From Paracentrotus lividus (Eukaryota; Echinodermata; Echinoidea; Camarodonta; Echinidae), in contig CALNVZ010003426.1 of the NCBI GenBank assembly GCA_940671915.1, positions 15,781,590 to 15,845,589 of the forward strand: a DNA stretch of 64,000 nt, in the 5' to 3' direction. Each line of letters starts with the position of its first letter. The stretch's first letter is position 1. Under the pieces are notes generated by a model, which searched no databases, was not told the DNA's origin, and worked only from the letters and a program-made list of their open reading frames with translations. Positions 39,101 to 50,096 of the stretch are shown here, piece after piece. Position numbers and translations under genes: made by a program.

Positions 39101-41551
39101 TGTGATTAGTATCGCACCCTAGACCATGTTCCAGTCGTTCATAACTTTACGAATGACTTTGTGAAACACCCCCCTGGTGCACTGCAAATCGTGCATGTTT
39201 CCACCCTAGGCAATCTCCAACACCAACTAATGATTTGCTGACCCTCGGTATACATATGGGAACAATCACCAAGTCGCTTATCAAGTTCAAAAAATCTAAG
39301 AATGACTGGAACATGTTCTTGGGTGCTATACTAATCACATTTTGAATCATTTGATCACCAGCAGTTGGTAGAGTCATGTCTTGGTGTTCAACACCCCCAG
39401 CCAAGAGACATCATCCGCATAAAAAATGACCAGCCACTGTCTTATTACCTCTCTGTCTGTTGCATCTTCCAAATCTTCTCTACTTTAACGTTGGTTGATT
39501 TCAGAGTCTGTTGTGTTAATGTCTCCAGACGTTTCTTCTTCCCACTCATTGACTTCCTCATATCAGCTGAAATGAAAAATTAAAAAAAAGTTGCAATTAA
39601 CCAAATTTTTCAAGTTTACACAACCATGTTTTTCTCCTCAGTTTGGATGCAATTCTATTTTCCTTATGTAATCCTAAATCCAATTGTCAGCATTACATTG
39701 TGTTTAAACTTTAATGACCCTCTATGAATATTTTTTTTTTAATAGCACAAAAAATTTGCCAATTTAGACATGCACTTGCTAATGGGGAAATCCCCTTAGT
39801 GCTGCATATTTGGAGACTTTAATGTTTATTTATTTTCTTTCAAAATATTTGTTTTTGTTTTAATTTATTGGACAAAGTAAACGTTAATTTTCCTTACCGC
39901 CAAATGTCTGAAGCACAGTCTGCATCTCCCCACTGTACACAAGATAAAAAATAGAGAAAGGAGTTTTGGTACTTTGTATCCTCTGGAAAAGGCGATACAA
40001 CCCGAGTATTATTATTGTTATTGAATGTTTACTTACAACAAAAAATATAAGGAAACTTGTAAGTTTACTTAATTGATGTTACCCTTTTCTCTAATTCTCA
40101 AAGCCAAAAATATAATGACCAAAGGACCCATCTGTTAACATTTAAAAAGGTTTTAGATGACAAGTTTGAGGGCGCATTACATAAGACCTCTTATAAACAT
40201 TGCTTGGTAAACAATTATTTATAGGTCGACAAAGGACTTTTTCTCAAAAGCAAATAGGATATAACCTTATTGACGGTCAAATTATAGTCATTGATTGATC
40301 AAACACTAAAAAGGAAAGATTATGTTAGATATTTTGATCATTCAGCTGTGTTTATATCATTGATCCTGAGCATGGACTCTTACAAATATATTTAGAAAGA
40401 TGAAGTAAAATATAAATTCAGGCTAAATATTGATTGTTTTGAGCCTTTGTATTAAAGATCATTTCATTTTTATGCATAATGAAATGCATGTGAATGGTGA
40501 TCTTTATCCAAAACTCTTTGCCTACAATCTTGTATGGGCCTAGATAACTAGTATTACGTGCGGTATGCATCCTTAATCATAACTCAATTTAATAACTTTC
40601 GTACTCAATATTGACGACTGGATTGCCCTGCTCCAGATCTTCATCTTCGTCACTATCATCATAAGATCTTTTCTTTCCTTTCTTGGGAGCGGTATCATCC
40701 TCATCTAAAAGAAAGAGGAATAATTCTAACATTTTAAAGATCAATTCCAGTTTTGGCAGATTAGTGCTCTATAACATAATCAATGTACAATTAATTTCAA
40801 ATTTGAAACAACTATTGAGTATTCTGATTAGTTCACAGTGAGACTTTTATGCAGGAAGTGTATGCAACAAGTATCCTGATTAGCTACCAACAATTTGCAA
40901 TGAAATTGATTGTGTTCACTTTATGTTACGAGGCACTGAGCAAATGATTTGAAGTATTTTTTTCCACTGCACAATGATTCTATGAAACTTCTGTGTACAC
41001 TGAAAAGTATTAATTGGTCATTAACAAAATTTTGCAAATACTAAATTACTGAACATTACAAACATATGGCGACTTTGAAAATCCACACCATCTTGTGAGT
41101 ATCACATGTACCTTGTCTAGTATATTGTATACATCGGCCAATTTGCTCATATATGTGTAAAGTGATAAAACAAATTTCTTCCTTAGATTTTCCTACAGAG
41201 CAACTTTCCATTAAGATTCGTCTATTTTGCTTATATCGTGATAAAGAAAATTTATTGTAAGATTCTTCTATTTTCAAAGTTACAGTGCAACTTTCCATCA
41301 AGATTAGATCTACACATAGACTCTGCTTTCAGCATTTACATGTACATCATTAGAACACTTTTTATATTTTATTTCCCCATGCTTTTGGTGGGATTTTCAT
41401 TAAGAAAGACCAGACCTTTTTCATTGTCGATGGGGTCAATGCTGCTTGCATCATCTTCAAAATCCATCTTACTGGCACTTGCTCCTTCTGCCGAAGACTT
41501 CTTCTTTCCTCCCCCAGACTGCTTGCGGGCATTTGACGGCGCTCGTGGCAT
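24213..41551 (-). CDS. SYCP3: Synaptonemal complex protein 3 (SYCP3)
   Basis: Eight coding exons join in frame to 249 codons (248 aa): 41551-41416, 40704-40605, 39932-39898, 39566-39449, 36874-36775, 36318-36220, 35219-35115, 24266-24213. Residues 1-79 are charged and low-complexity with basic patches (KKKSS, KKGKKRS) and an acidic run. From about 80 the protein is the SYCP3/Cor1 coiled-coil domain, with GEMQTVLQTFG, KKKRLETLT, KVEKIWKMQQTERQR, LDQWDTDMKKM, RLKNVRQLFEQYNK and the C-terminal FRKSLQSM. These align along the whole length of vertebrate SYCP3 (about 236 aa). The family forms filaments that build the lateral elements of meiotic chromosome axes. A 5' UTR intron is likely (acceptor CTTTCTCTTCAG about 38 nt before the ATG), so the promoter lies beyond 41.6 kb. 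The exon 1 donor (GTCTGG) is weak; all other junctions are conventional. Confidence 0.94.
25990..26569. mobile_element. Compound foldback element
   Basis: Outer tips GTGCCCTGTAACATAAAG and complement. Inner arms of about 110 bp (26134-26250 and 26440-26550) include CACAAAGGTGGATTCTGCAA and complement. It lies in the last SYCP3 intron. A relative of its left part is at 40780-40935. Confidence 0.75.
26698..26929. mobile_element. Small foldback
   Basis: Arms AAATCTGTGGTTTTAATATG and an imperfect complement, with GGGACACAATCT against AGATTGTGTCCC. In the last SYCP3 intron. Confidence 0.5.
27160..27191. repeat. Poly(A) run
   Basis: About 30 consecutive A in the last SYCP3 intron; possibly the tail of a retroposed sequence, but no body is recognised. 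Confidence 0.8.
28112..33612. mobile_element. Foldback element (copy A) split by the LINE
   Basis: The left arm 28112-28431 and right arm 33337-33612 are inverted copies sharing TTAAAGGGGAATCCAACCCA at the tips. They match the intact copy at 60691-61287. The two halves rejoin cleanly if the LINE is removed. Confidence 0.8.
28432..33336 (+). mobile_element. Degraded LINE nested in a foldback element
   Basis: Endonuclease pieces: IIGLTETWL near 30000, GVVYRPPSSNTLEF and CFVMGDLNIDLLKYD at about 30220-30370. Reverse transcriptase pieces: AKVIPLFKKGD near 31400, LLDFSR near 31640, SYLSDRKQFVF near 31750, CGVPQGS-like near 31810, and YCDDTNLF near 31905. The tail is (TTGAA)n ending at 33336. TTGAGCT on both sides (28425-28431 and 33337-33343) suggests a target-site duplication. 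Numerous stops and frameshifts show it is dead. The first 1.5 kb is included because of the junctions; no ORF1 is recognised there. It sits in the last SYCP3 intron, antisense to the gene. Confidence 0.85.
34318..34460. repeat. 70-bp tandem duplication
   Basis: Two adjacent near-identical units beginning GACCCCCTCCCCCAGTCAAA and ending with AGTCGGTGAAAA, in the last SYCP3 intron next to G and A homopolymers. Confidence 0.85.
34445..34765. repeat. Dispersed repeat, copy 1 (SYCP3 intron)
   Basis: Shares about 300 bp with 59455-59745 in the same orientation, including CAGACCTTATGTAATGC, ATCGCTCCATCTG and TTTTGCTGTGGTCCAGAAAT. No coding potential is recognised. Confidence 0.75.
34786..35096. mobile_element. 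Foldback 'TTAACCCTTTAGCACCTA'
   Basis: 311 bp with complementary tips TTAACCCTTTAGCACCTA. In transcript sense it starts 19 nt after SYCP3 exon 7. A related end is at 50563-50625. Confidence 0.75.
35115..35219 (-). CDS. SYCP3: SYCP3 coding exon 7
   Basis: Codes for TMGELEHCHQGQQTNVQGEL and KKELNLLHKKILMDT. The acceptor is CTGACAATAG and the donor is GTGAGT. A foldback element starts 19 nt into the following intron. Confidence 0.93.
35815..36229. repeat. 46-bp minisatellite spanning the SYCP3 exon 6 donor
   Basis: Nine head-to-tail units of 46 bp (one of 47), nearly identical. The unit contains GTATAATAAG then GTATGTCACA in transcript sense, i.e. the 3' end of exon 6 plus its 5' splice site. 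The ninth unit (36184-36229) overlaps the real exon end at 36220. Confidence 0.97.
36220..36318 (-). CDS. SYCP3: SYCP3 coding exon 6
   Basis: Codes for TMLKQQQRVVQQSCIAMNQR and LKNVRQLFEQYNK. Its last ten or so bases and its donor (AATAAG, then GTATGT) are the proximal copy of a 46-bp tandem repeat that fills the next 400 bp of the intron. Exon phase is 0 at both ends. Confidence 0.94.
36775..36874 (-). CDS. SYCP3: SYCP3 coding exon 5
   Basis: Codes for QRLHGEYTKQLTAVLDQWDT followed by DMKKMKENEEKLQ, the coiled coil with the conserved QWD motif. The acceptor is TTAACTACAG and the donor is GTAGGA. Confidence 0.94.
38202..38383. mobile_element. MITE-like element 'TACAGTCAAACCTGTCTA'
   Basis: 182 bp with complementary termini TACAGTCAAACCTGTCTA and internal repeats of GACCACTGTAGACAGG. 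TA lies at both ends. In a SYCP3 intron. Confidence 0.75.
39449..39566 (-). CDS. SYCP3: SYCP3 coding exon 4
   Basis: Codes for DMRKSMSGKKKRLETLT and on to KVEKIWKMQQTER, the first coiled-coil segment. The acceptor is CATTTCAG and the donor is GTAATA. Confidence 0.92.
39898..39932 (-). CDS. SYCP3: SYCP3 coding exon 3 (35-nt microexon)
   Basis: Only 35 nt. It codes for GEMQTVLQTFG, which matches the start of the Cor1 domain (vertebrate GEVQNMLERFG). The acceptor is TGTACAG and the donor is GTAAGG. It is too short for ORF calling; found by homology and phase. Confidence 0.9.
40605..40704 (-). CDS. SYCP3: SYCP3 coding exon 2
   Basis: Codes for EDDTAPKKGKKRSYDDSDED and following acidic residues, a nuclear-localisation-like basic patch followed by an acidic tract. 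The acceptor is TCTTTTAG and the donor is GTACGA. Confidence 0.82.
41416..41551 (-). CDS. SYCP3: SYCP3 coding exon 1
   Basis: Starts at ATG (MPRAPSNARKQSGGGKKK) and encodes the disordered basic/acidic N-terminus. The donor is AAAAAG followed by GTCTGG, a non-consensus +3 base, but the only GT that gives the right phase for exon 2. About 38 nt upstream is a strong acceptor (CTTTCTCTTCAG), implying a non-coding exon further upstream. Confidence 0.8.
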
Positions 41552-41764
41552 CTTGGTGATTGATTATATCAGTCTCAAAATAACTGAAGAGAAAGAAAAC
41601 AAACATTAACAAGACATAAGCTATTGCATCTCCCATCTGCCTCCTCCTAACCCTATCAAGGTGGTGACCTTCAGAAATTTAAGTTGTAGAGTTCGAGTTG
41701 CTCTATCATCATGCCAAAGATTGAAATGATATGGTCAAATTTCATCTTCTCTTCTATTAGTTAG

Positions 41765-44700
41765 TTCAAGTTCAAGTTCAAGTTTATTTTCCACATTTTC
41801 AAAAAACATTACATAGTGAAAACATACATTTGAATACATATAAAATAACATGTCATAAACTTATATAAAACAAAACACATACAAGAAAATTAGCAAAAAT
41901 AAACACAATTAGAAGTATATAAAAATGTGGTAGGATCAAAAGAAGTTAATTAAAACTTAAAAGATTGATCCCATTGGACAATTCAGTACAGATTATGAAA
42001 TTAACAGAATGAAGTATAAACATCAAATTACATGTAATAAAGAAAACAAGCCTATGTATCTTATTTTATCTATAGTATTCAGTAACCAAAAAGATTTACA
42101 AAGTTTTAAGTAAGTATGTTTTAAGCTTTTGTTTAAATGTATTTAGTGTTTTGCTATCCCTTATTTCAATAGGTAAATTGTTCCATAAAGCGGGTCCTTT
42201 ATATCTGACAATTGAGCCGTGAGAAAGAAGTGCGACCGTAATTAACTCGATAATCAAATTTATTTCTGGTATTATAGTTATGAACTTCGAGATTCTGTAA
42301 AAACAAATTGTCAAACGACTCTGGCAAAAGATTTCTATTGAAAGAAAACATAAAAATACCCAAATTGTATCTATACAGTTCATAAATGGAAGGATATTAG
42401 TTTAATGAACAATGGTCTTGTATGGCCAAGAAAGGGGAACTTGTTATTATTCGAACTACTCTCTTTTGTAATTTCAATATCTTTCTAAAGATATTTATTG
42501 CAAGATCCCCAAATAATAATACTGAAATTCAGATATGGTAAAATAAGGGTATTATAAAGTGTTAACAAAATATGATTTGGATGAATTCTTTAAGTCTGTT
42601 AATTACACCTATGTTTCTTGAGATCTTATTCAATATATTGTTAACATGACTTTTCCATTTCATTTCTTCATCAATATATACACCTAAAAATTTAATCGAA
42701 TTTGAACGTTTTATAAACCTCATCATTTATACAAAGGCATCAATATTCACATTTTTATTGCCAAATATCATAAAATGTGTTTTTTGTACATTTAAGACCA
42801 ACTTATTGGCAATGAACCAAGAGTTAATTTTTTAAATTCAGAAGTCATTGTTTCTATTAAAAACTGTGTGTCTTTGTGCTTCATAAATATACTAGTGTCA
42901 TCAGCAAAAATAATGAAATTAGAAGAGAAGAGCAATTTGGCAAATCGTTAATATATATCAAAAATAATACCGGTCCAAGGATTGATCCTTGCGGGACACC
43001 GCACAACATAGAAAGTACATCAGACTTTTTTGAATTAAAATCTACATATTGATGCCTATTTGAAATATAACTTTTAAATAATTCCAAGGGAGTGCCTCTA
43101 ATACCATAATAATTAAGTTTATAAATAAAATCTCATGATCATTACAATCGAATGCTTTTTTTAAATCTAAAAATACACCAAAAACCGTTTCTCTGTCTTC
43201 AATTGGCATCGCTAAGATTCAAGATAAAATCTGTTACAGCTAATAATGTTGAATGTTTTTCTCTAAACCAAAACTGTTTATCAAATAAGATATCAAATTT
43301 TTTTTAGAAAATTTAAAAGACGAGTATTCATACACCTTTCTAGTATTTTGGAGAAGCATGTAAGTAAAGATATTGGCCGGTAATTCGAGAAAACGTCTTT
43401 TGATCACTTTTATAAACAGGAATAACTTTAGATAACTTACATTTGTTTGGAACTATTCCATTTTCAAAACAGAGATTGAATATATTGCACAAGGTTTACA
43501 TAAAATATGAATAACTTTTTTTTACAATAGAATTATTAATACAATCATACCCAGGTGACTTTCCAATCTAAAGAAAAGAACAATATCAATAATTTTCTTT
43601 CTCGAAATAGGGGTTAAAAACATTGTCTTTTGATTTGGGTTCTTCAGGTAAGTTTGAATGGGTTATTATTTGGAATGAATTCATCTGTAAGATTCTTGCC
43701 AACATTAACAAAGTAGTCATTAAATCCATTTGCAATATCTTTGTCGTTAGACAGGAGAGATCTTCATATTTAAATTCTTTACAACAAATATTATTTCTAT
43801 TCTTATTTTTGTTTAGTACATTATTTATCACCTTCCAGGTTCCATTAATATTCCCTTTCATAAAATTGAATTCATTTGTAAAGTAAGACCTTTTAGTTGT
43901 TCTTACGGCATTTGTGTACCTATTTTTAAATTCTTTATAAACATGTTGACGGTGTTGAGTTGGGTTTTTCATAAATTTTTTATATAACGCACATTCTTCT
44001 TCGCATTGTTTTGAGATGATGGTTATACCAAGGGTTTTGTTTTGCCTGATAACACATTTTCTAAGCGGGAAACATGATTCAAAAACTGATGTTACTTTAC
44101 CTGTGAATTCATTATAAATACATTTAATTTTTGAGAGGGGTTAATATAGTCCATATTGAAATTTGTATCTTGAATTTGGCATACAAAATCATTGACAGTT
44201 TTTTCATTAATCGTTCGTTTATAAACATAAGGTGATGATTTATCCAGATTGAAAGGAAAGTCCAAAAATGAGAAACACTGGTAAATGATCTGATATATCT
44301 GAAATTAAGATACCCGAAAATACACTCTGAATGATACATATTACAATAAATTATCGATAAGAGTAGCTAGATGTTAAAGACATTCTTGTTGGATTTTCAA
44401 TCAGTGGCAAGTAAGAATAGATAAAAATGTTTCAAGAAAATCATTTACAGAATTGGAAATATCTAACTTCATTAAATCTACATTAAATCACCCAAGTAAT
44501 ATACAATCTTTATGTTCTGTATTGATCTTACTCAATAAGCCTGAAGTATTTGATTAAACTCCTCAATAGACTCACTAGGAGGTCTATATAATACACCAAT
44601 AATAAGGTTTTTACCCGGTTTTGGTAATTCAATAAACAACTCTCAAACTCATTTCTAAAAATATCTAAATCAGGACGTATTATATAATTGTAATTGTTTC

Positions 44701-46001
44701 GTATACATAATGCAACTCCGCCACCCCTTCTATCTGTGCGGTTATTACCAATGAATATATAATCTTTAAAAACACATGTTGGAGCAGAATCATTATCTAG
44801 CCATGTTTCACTTAAGGCTAATACACTAAAATGACATTTCAAGGATTCTAATATTACTTCAATTTCATCGTGATTTCTTTTTAAGCTTCTGCAATTTATA
44901 TGTATAAGTGAAAATAAGGTAGAGCAAGAGTGGGCAGTTTTATTAAAATCTTCCACGGTATATCAGAATCATTACGATCCATCAAAGGGTTTAAGGAGTG
45001 CATTACATAAATTACAATTGTACATAAGGGAATAATATTCGCTACTTACGATACTGTAAATCATATTTTGGCTTTGTTTATCATAAGAATGAAACAACAT
45101 AGTAAAAAACATGATACATCAAATATATATAAGAAATTAAACATAGCAAACAATGGTTTAACATGATTGTGTGAACATTCACAGGAATCAACATTTCTAG
45201 AGTATTATTTTCTACAAAAAGCTGAATTCATACATTCTCAGTATTTGGAAGATTTTTCAAGTCCTGCATGCTAGTTATCAGTTTTGTAATGTTTTTTCCG
45301 TTTGAGGCTCCCAGCAATGCGATCACTCGACCATCTGTTGACCACGCCTGCTGTACTGAAGGGTGCTTCGATGTTTGTCTCAAGAGATCCAACTTGAATT
45401 TAGTGAGATCCTCGCTGATGTTGATTTTGTGTTTTCAATTTCCTTCGTTGCGAGATGATTTCGTGCCGTCGCCGATAAGTCGCGAACTTTACAAGGATGG
45501 GTCGAGGCGGGGTTCATCATCAGATGCTTCTCGGTGGGCGTGTCCGTGTCCGGAGTTGTTGCGGTTTCCCAGTCCTATGCGATCGATCGATTTCGCCAAG
45601 CGTAAGGTTAACTCCCAGCTTCTTAGCCACGTCGAGTACCAACCTATCCGTATTCGCCTTTCCTCTCCTTGATACCCGAAGATCCGCAGATTGTTCCGTC
45701 GACTGTATTGTTCGAGATCTTATATTTCAAGTCGTGTTGTGAATGGCCGGTTGTTTCCTTCTCTGCATTTGCCTGAAGATCACGTATTTCTTTTCCTTGT
45801 TTTGTAGTTTGCATTGTAGATCCATGATCTTAGCATCATTTTCTTCAACTCTTTTCAATAGCTTGCTGGTCTCTTTGTTGGACGATGTCTTTTTACCATT
45901 GACTGGATAAAAGCTTTGAATGAGGTGTTGTTGGTCAGGCTGTCAATGGTTTCCTGCACAAAGACCCCTTGTCTGGTTTGTGCTGCTGCTCCCTTGGTCA
46001 T
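41765..46001 (-). mobile_element. Degraded LINE (CR1/Jockey-like), ORF1 and ORF2 remnants
   Basis: Read on the minus strand. An ORF1-like region starts at ATG 46001 (MTKGAAAQTRQG) with a coiled-coil segment and an EQYSRRNNLRIFG motif in successive frames to about 45260. Next comes an endonuclease domain (44956 down; INCRSLKRN, LALSETWLDN, RRGGGVALCIRN). A reverse transcriptase follows, with GVPQGSILGPVLFLIYINDL (about 43010-42950) and FADDTSIF in another frame near 42900. The C-terminal GPALWNNLPIEIRDS is near 42180. The 3' end is a (CTTGAA)n tail at 41783-41765. Many frameshifts make it inactive. It lies directly upstream of, and in the same sense as, SYCP3. Confidence 0.9.
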
Positions 46002-46369
46002 TATGTCCAAACTGGTAACTTGATGACTGTGAACAATGGTTAGCTGTCAACAATTTATTTGTTTACAAAATGGTCCAGTGAACATGAGCGTGAATTTGAA
46101 GGATGGTTGAAGAAGAATATATAGAAAGTTTGAGTACTTCAAAATAGGTATCTGGGACTGAAGTCTGGCAAGAGTGGCAAAGTGGTAAATATAATGTTCA
46201 TAAAAATTGCTCACCACAGTAATGAAACATGGAATTCACCTGCAATATGTTGATTCCTGGTTCTAGCATTCCATATCTTACATCAGTCCAAACAAAATCA
46301 CATATAATCACAGAGAAGAAAGTCAAATTTCAGGCAAATCGGGAGAGAGATATACCATGTATACTCATT

Positions 46370-46835
46370 AATGGTATTCTCATGTATTTTTCCTTTCATA
46401 TTCTCTCTTATCATTTCTTACATGTACATGTATGTATTTCTTTGTTTTGTGCCTCTTTCATCTTCTCTTCTATTAATTTGTATTCTTAATCTTCTCTTCT
46501 TTCATTTCCCTCTGTTTTATTGTTCTTTCATCTTCTCTCCTGTCACTTATTATAAATGTAAATTTCTTTGTTTTTAACTTCTTTCATCTTCTTTTCTATC
46601 AATTTGTACAAGTATTTATTTTATTTTTCTTTCAGCTTCAATCATTTCTTATGTAGCCTAGGGCTTACGTGTATTTCTTTGTTTTGTATAAATCTATTTA
46701 TTTTATTTTTCATTCATCTTTTCTTAAATGATTTTTTATATGTAGGGTCTGTTTTTTTGTTTTATTCTTCTTTCATCTTCTCTTCTATCATTTCTAATGT
46801 GTTTCTTTGTTTCATTCTTCTTTCTTATTCTATCC
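46370..46835. repeat. Degenerate pyrimidine-rich tandem repeat
   Basis: Five or so diverged units of about 90 bp containing TTTCTTTGTTTT and CTTTCATCTTCTCTTCT. Open frames here are low-complexity artefacts. Confidence 0.65.
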
Positions 46836-47197
46836 TATACTCATAGGTTATAAGGCCATTCGTTTTGAGGTGGGCCCTTTTCCGTTACATGATATGTTTT
46901 CAAAGAAATTGTACTGTTTTTATTTAGGCTGTTTTAGGCTATAGAGTACAGATCTAGAGAGAATTTTCCCCTAACTTAAATGTCTTTATATTTCAACGAA
47001 AAATGCATAGAAAAGCATAACATTTGGAACAGAACCCTCTATCATGTAAATATGTGAAAATATTGGTAGATCTAACGTTAGTAGTAGACATGAAACTAAG
47101 TATAAGTTATGCCTGTGTGATTGAAATATTGTTTTTTATTTAAATATCCTTAATCTTCACAGCTAGTGTCTAAAGACTATAACATAGTAACTATACA

Positions 47198-47226
47198 CAG
47201 CCCCGTTGCCGAAGGCAACGGGGCTG
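47198..47226. repeat. Perfect hairpin (13-bp stem, GAA loop)
   Basis: CAGCCCCGTTGCC and its exact complement are separated by three bases. A second hairpin with an 8-bp stem lies at 47751-47769. Confidence 0.9.
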
Positions 47227-47750
47227 TACTTTCACCACCCCCATTTACAGCGAAACTATCAGTGATGATGAGCGCTCAGTAAATTATACTGGTCAATTTA
47301 ATCAATCTAATGTTAAAGTATCATTTTTATGGATCTATGATGTTTCACGCGCGACATGCACTAAAAATGAAATTATATAAGAGCTTTTTGACTTACCAAA
47401 ATGAATTTTCCGTTGGCCTTGTCTCTTCTCATAATGTTGGTGCCATCGCTGCCATTTTCTATGACGTCATTTTACTGTGCGAAGACGTATTTAACTCTGT
47501 GGCGAAGACAACGCACGCACGGAGAAATATACGTTGATGGACTCAATTTTCCTGTATTTTTCTTCATTATTAGTTGATTACTTCATGTGAAACATTCGCA
47601 GATGTCACCAATTCGAGGAAAAACTTCAAAGATTTGATTCAATGTGAGTATGAATTCAAATAAGGTAATTTTGACCATGAAATTTGTGGTCATGTATAAC
47701 TGTTAGATATTTTCAAAACTTCACCAAATATGTCTACTGGTTCGTCAGTT

Positions 47751-47769
47751 CCCGTCGCTTCGCGACGGG
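47751..47769. repeat. Perfect hairpin (8-bp stem, TTC loop)
   Basis: CCCGTCGC, TTC, GCGACGGG. It may mark the other end of an element that begins at 47198. Confidence 0.85.
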
Positions 47770-47837
47770 GGCTGGTCGGTTTAATAACATAGGGAAGTGG
47801 GGCATTGATTAAGCTCTGTCATCACATTTAAAGTCAT

Positions 47838-47885
47838 TAGATCTAACTGTTAGATCTAACGTTAGATCTAACGTTAGATCTAGAC
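47838..47885. repeat. TAGATCTAACGT tandem repeat
   Basis: About four 12-bp units, each palindromic around AGATCT. Confidence 0.8.
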
Positions 47886-49189
47886 TAGATTTCTACTTGT
47901 AAATTCACATTCCCAAGATTGATAAATAGAGATAGACCTAGACCTAGTTCTACTCCGGCATAATCTGGTATAAGTCACCAGTCCATTCACTCCCGTTCAT
48001 TTCGTCAGTGGCGGAGACATCGTTCCACGCCAAGGCATTGACTTTGTTGTAGTAACGTTAGTAGTCTACACAGTGTGAGCGAGCAGAGAGGAGACAAATT
48101 GGCGGATATAGCCGATACTCCTTGATATTTCAAACCAAATTTGAAATTTTGATGCCTAAAAGTTAGATCTAGGGCTAGGTTGACGAAAAGTGGCGCCTAA
48201 CGTTAAACCGTGAAACAGGCCCAATATTATTTTGTGGATCAGACAAGACAGTCACATTCACATTGGCCATTGGCATTGCCGGATAGAAATTGAGAAACTC
48301 CTAGAAAAAGTCCTCGCAAAATTCATTTTTTCATGAACTGGTGACTTAGTCAATGATAATGCCTCATATTCATACTCACAAGTTTGATTGGTCGCAATGC
48401 AGTGAGAAACAAACCAACCCCAAGCAGGCCAAGCCACTCACATTCACACTCGACTCACACTCACAGCGCACTCATATCACACCGTCACAGCCACACACAG
48501 GCAGGCCATCGGCCCGCTGGCCCGGCGGGCTAGCTTGGTAGGGAGGGAGACTGAGAGTGAGACTGTTCGTCATTCGACTTCAGTTTTTGAGCATTCATCT
48601 CCACCAAAACTAAGCCGTAGCCGTAGGCCTACTTTATAAGCCACATTTATTAAGATATTCATAACAATAACAATTATGAAATTATGCTAACATACCAATC
48701 ACGTTGTATAGAGTCTGTCTCCGAGCCCGGTCTCCGAGCTCCAAATTCGTCAGATTTTCGCCACAATTTAATTTTAGTGCAATTTCACATTTCGCGCGTT
48801 ATGCAAATTAAAGTGCGCGCTATGCTGTATACGTACGTGTACGTACGTGTAACGACGTACGCGCCTAGCCTTGAAAACAGTTTTATTTATTCATTTTTTT
48901 TGGGGGGGGGGCGTGGTCGATTTATTACATCAAGAATCACCAAACAATTAATTTTAAAATGAAAATATCCAATAAATATATACTAACACAAAGTCATACA
49001 TTGAAATATGATGAATTTAAATGAGCATATTTCCATATCATTTTATATGTAAAATATTTGAAAATTGGGGGGGGGGGGATGCAAAAATTTCAGGTAGTCA
49101 ATGAGTGGTTTATGACGGATGCATGTCTGTTGCGCCCCTTGCCCCTGAATCTTATAGCTAAGCAAGGTGCAATATATCAAAAAGTCTAA

Positions 49190-49600
49190 TTTCCACTACG
49201 CCTATTTGCCATTTTGTCTACCTCCCATTTGGTCTAACACCTCTTAATCAATTCCTGTACAGACTGATAATAGACCAAATAATAATTTGGGAATTTGAAA
49301 GTGCAATGAATTAATAGGCCTACCATTTGCCTATTCAGTGGCGGAACCATGCTGGGGCGTAGGGAAAGAGTGCCCCCTTTATAATTTGAAAACCACTCTT
49401 GACTGTACATAGTAAAATGTTTGCGGCTCATCCCCTTTTCGGGCCTGGCGCCCCCTCTATTTTCAAATCCTGGATCTGCCACTGCTGTTAGACGAATTCG
49501 CAATTATTGGTCATTAGACCAAGTATATGTATTAGACCAAGGGGAACTCAGACTGAACTGTCGGTAAACAACTAGAGAATTGGACTAACCTATGTTAGAC
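49190..49600. mobile_element. MITE-like element 'CATTTGGTCTAA' copy 2 with nested insert
   Basis: Related to 18840-19206. It is interrupted at about 49336-49483 by a short element bounded by AGTGGCGGAACCATG and GGATCTGCCACTG. Confidence 0.5.
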
Positions 49601-49716
49601 CAGGTGAATATAAATCATTATCTATTTTAAAGTTGTTTTGGGGTGAGGCAGGTTCTTTTTTTTTTTTCCAGCCTTGTTTTCTCTTTCTCCCACTCTCTAG
49701 ATCCTTCAGCTTTCTA

Positions 49717-50096
49717 AAGCCCAGCGCACACATTGCGATGCGATTGCACTAAGATCTGATTGCAACAAAATTGCAGTGTGTGCGCCAACCTGCAACACGC
49801 TGCAACTGCGATGCGATGTGTTGCAGAAGAATCGCAGACCAAATCTCAGACATTTGACATGTCAAATCTTCCTGCGATTTTCCTGCGATTTTGATAATTT
49901 CAGCCAATCAGATTGGCTAGAGATGGAGGTTGTATTACTGCGCACCTGCGCGTAAAAGAGGGGTACCATGGTGATATGCAGCGCCTGTTGCAATGTGTGC
50001 GCTGGCCTGCGATGCGATTGCACTGCTGTGATGCGATTGGCAATTTGTTGCAATCGGATCTTAGTGCAATCGCATCGCAATGTGTGCGCTGGGCTT
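49717..50096. mobile_element. Foldback element 'AAGCCCAGCGCACACATTG'
   Basis: About 380 bp with arms starting AAGCCCAGCGCACACATTGC and its complement, rich in GCGATGCGATTGCA repeats. Confidence 0.8.

Larger units (their letters stand above)
46930..49180. other. Intergenic, possible SYCP3 upstream region
   Basis: No gene is recognised. It contains two hairpins, a CRE palindrome TGACGTCA at 47462-47469 and a GC-richer patch near 48480-48540. The SYCP3 non-coding first exon must lie somewhere above 41.6 kb, but cannot be located. Confidence 0.35.

Noticed and set aside
48353..48541. Pro/His-rich 62-codon frame in a GC-richer patch
   Set aside because: Low-complexity (CACTCACA repeats), no splice context and no homology recognised.
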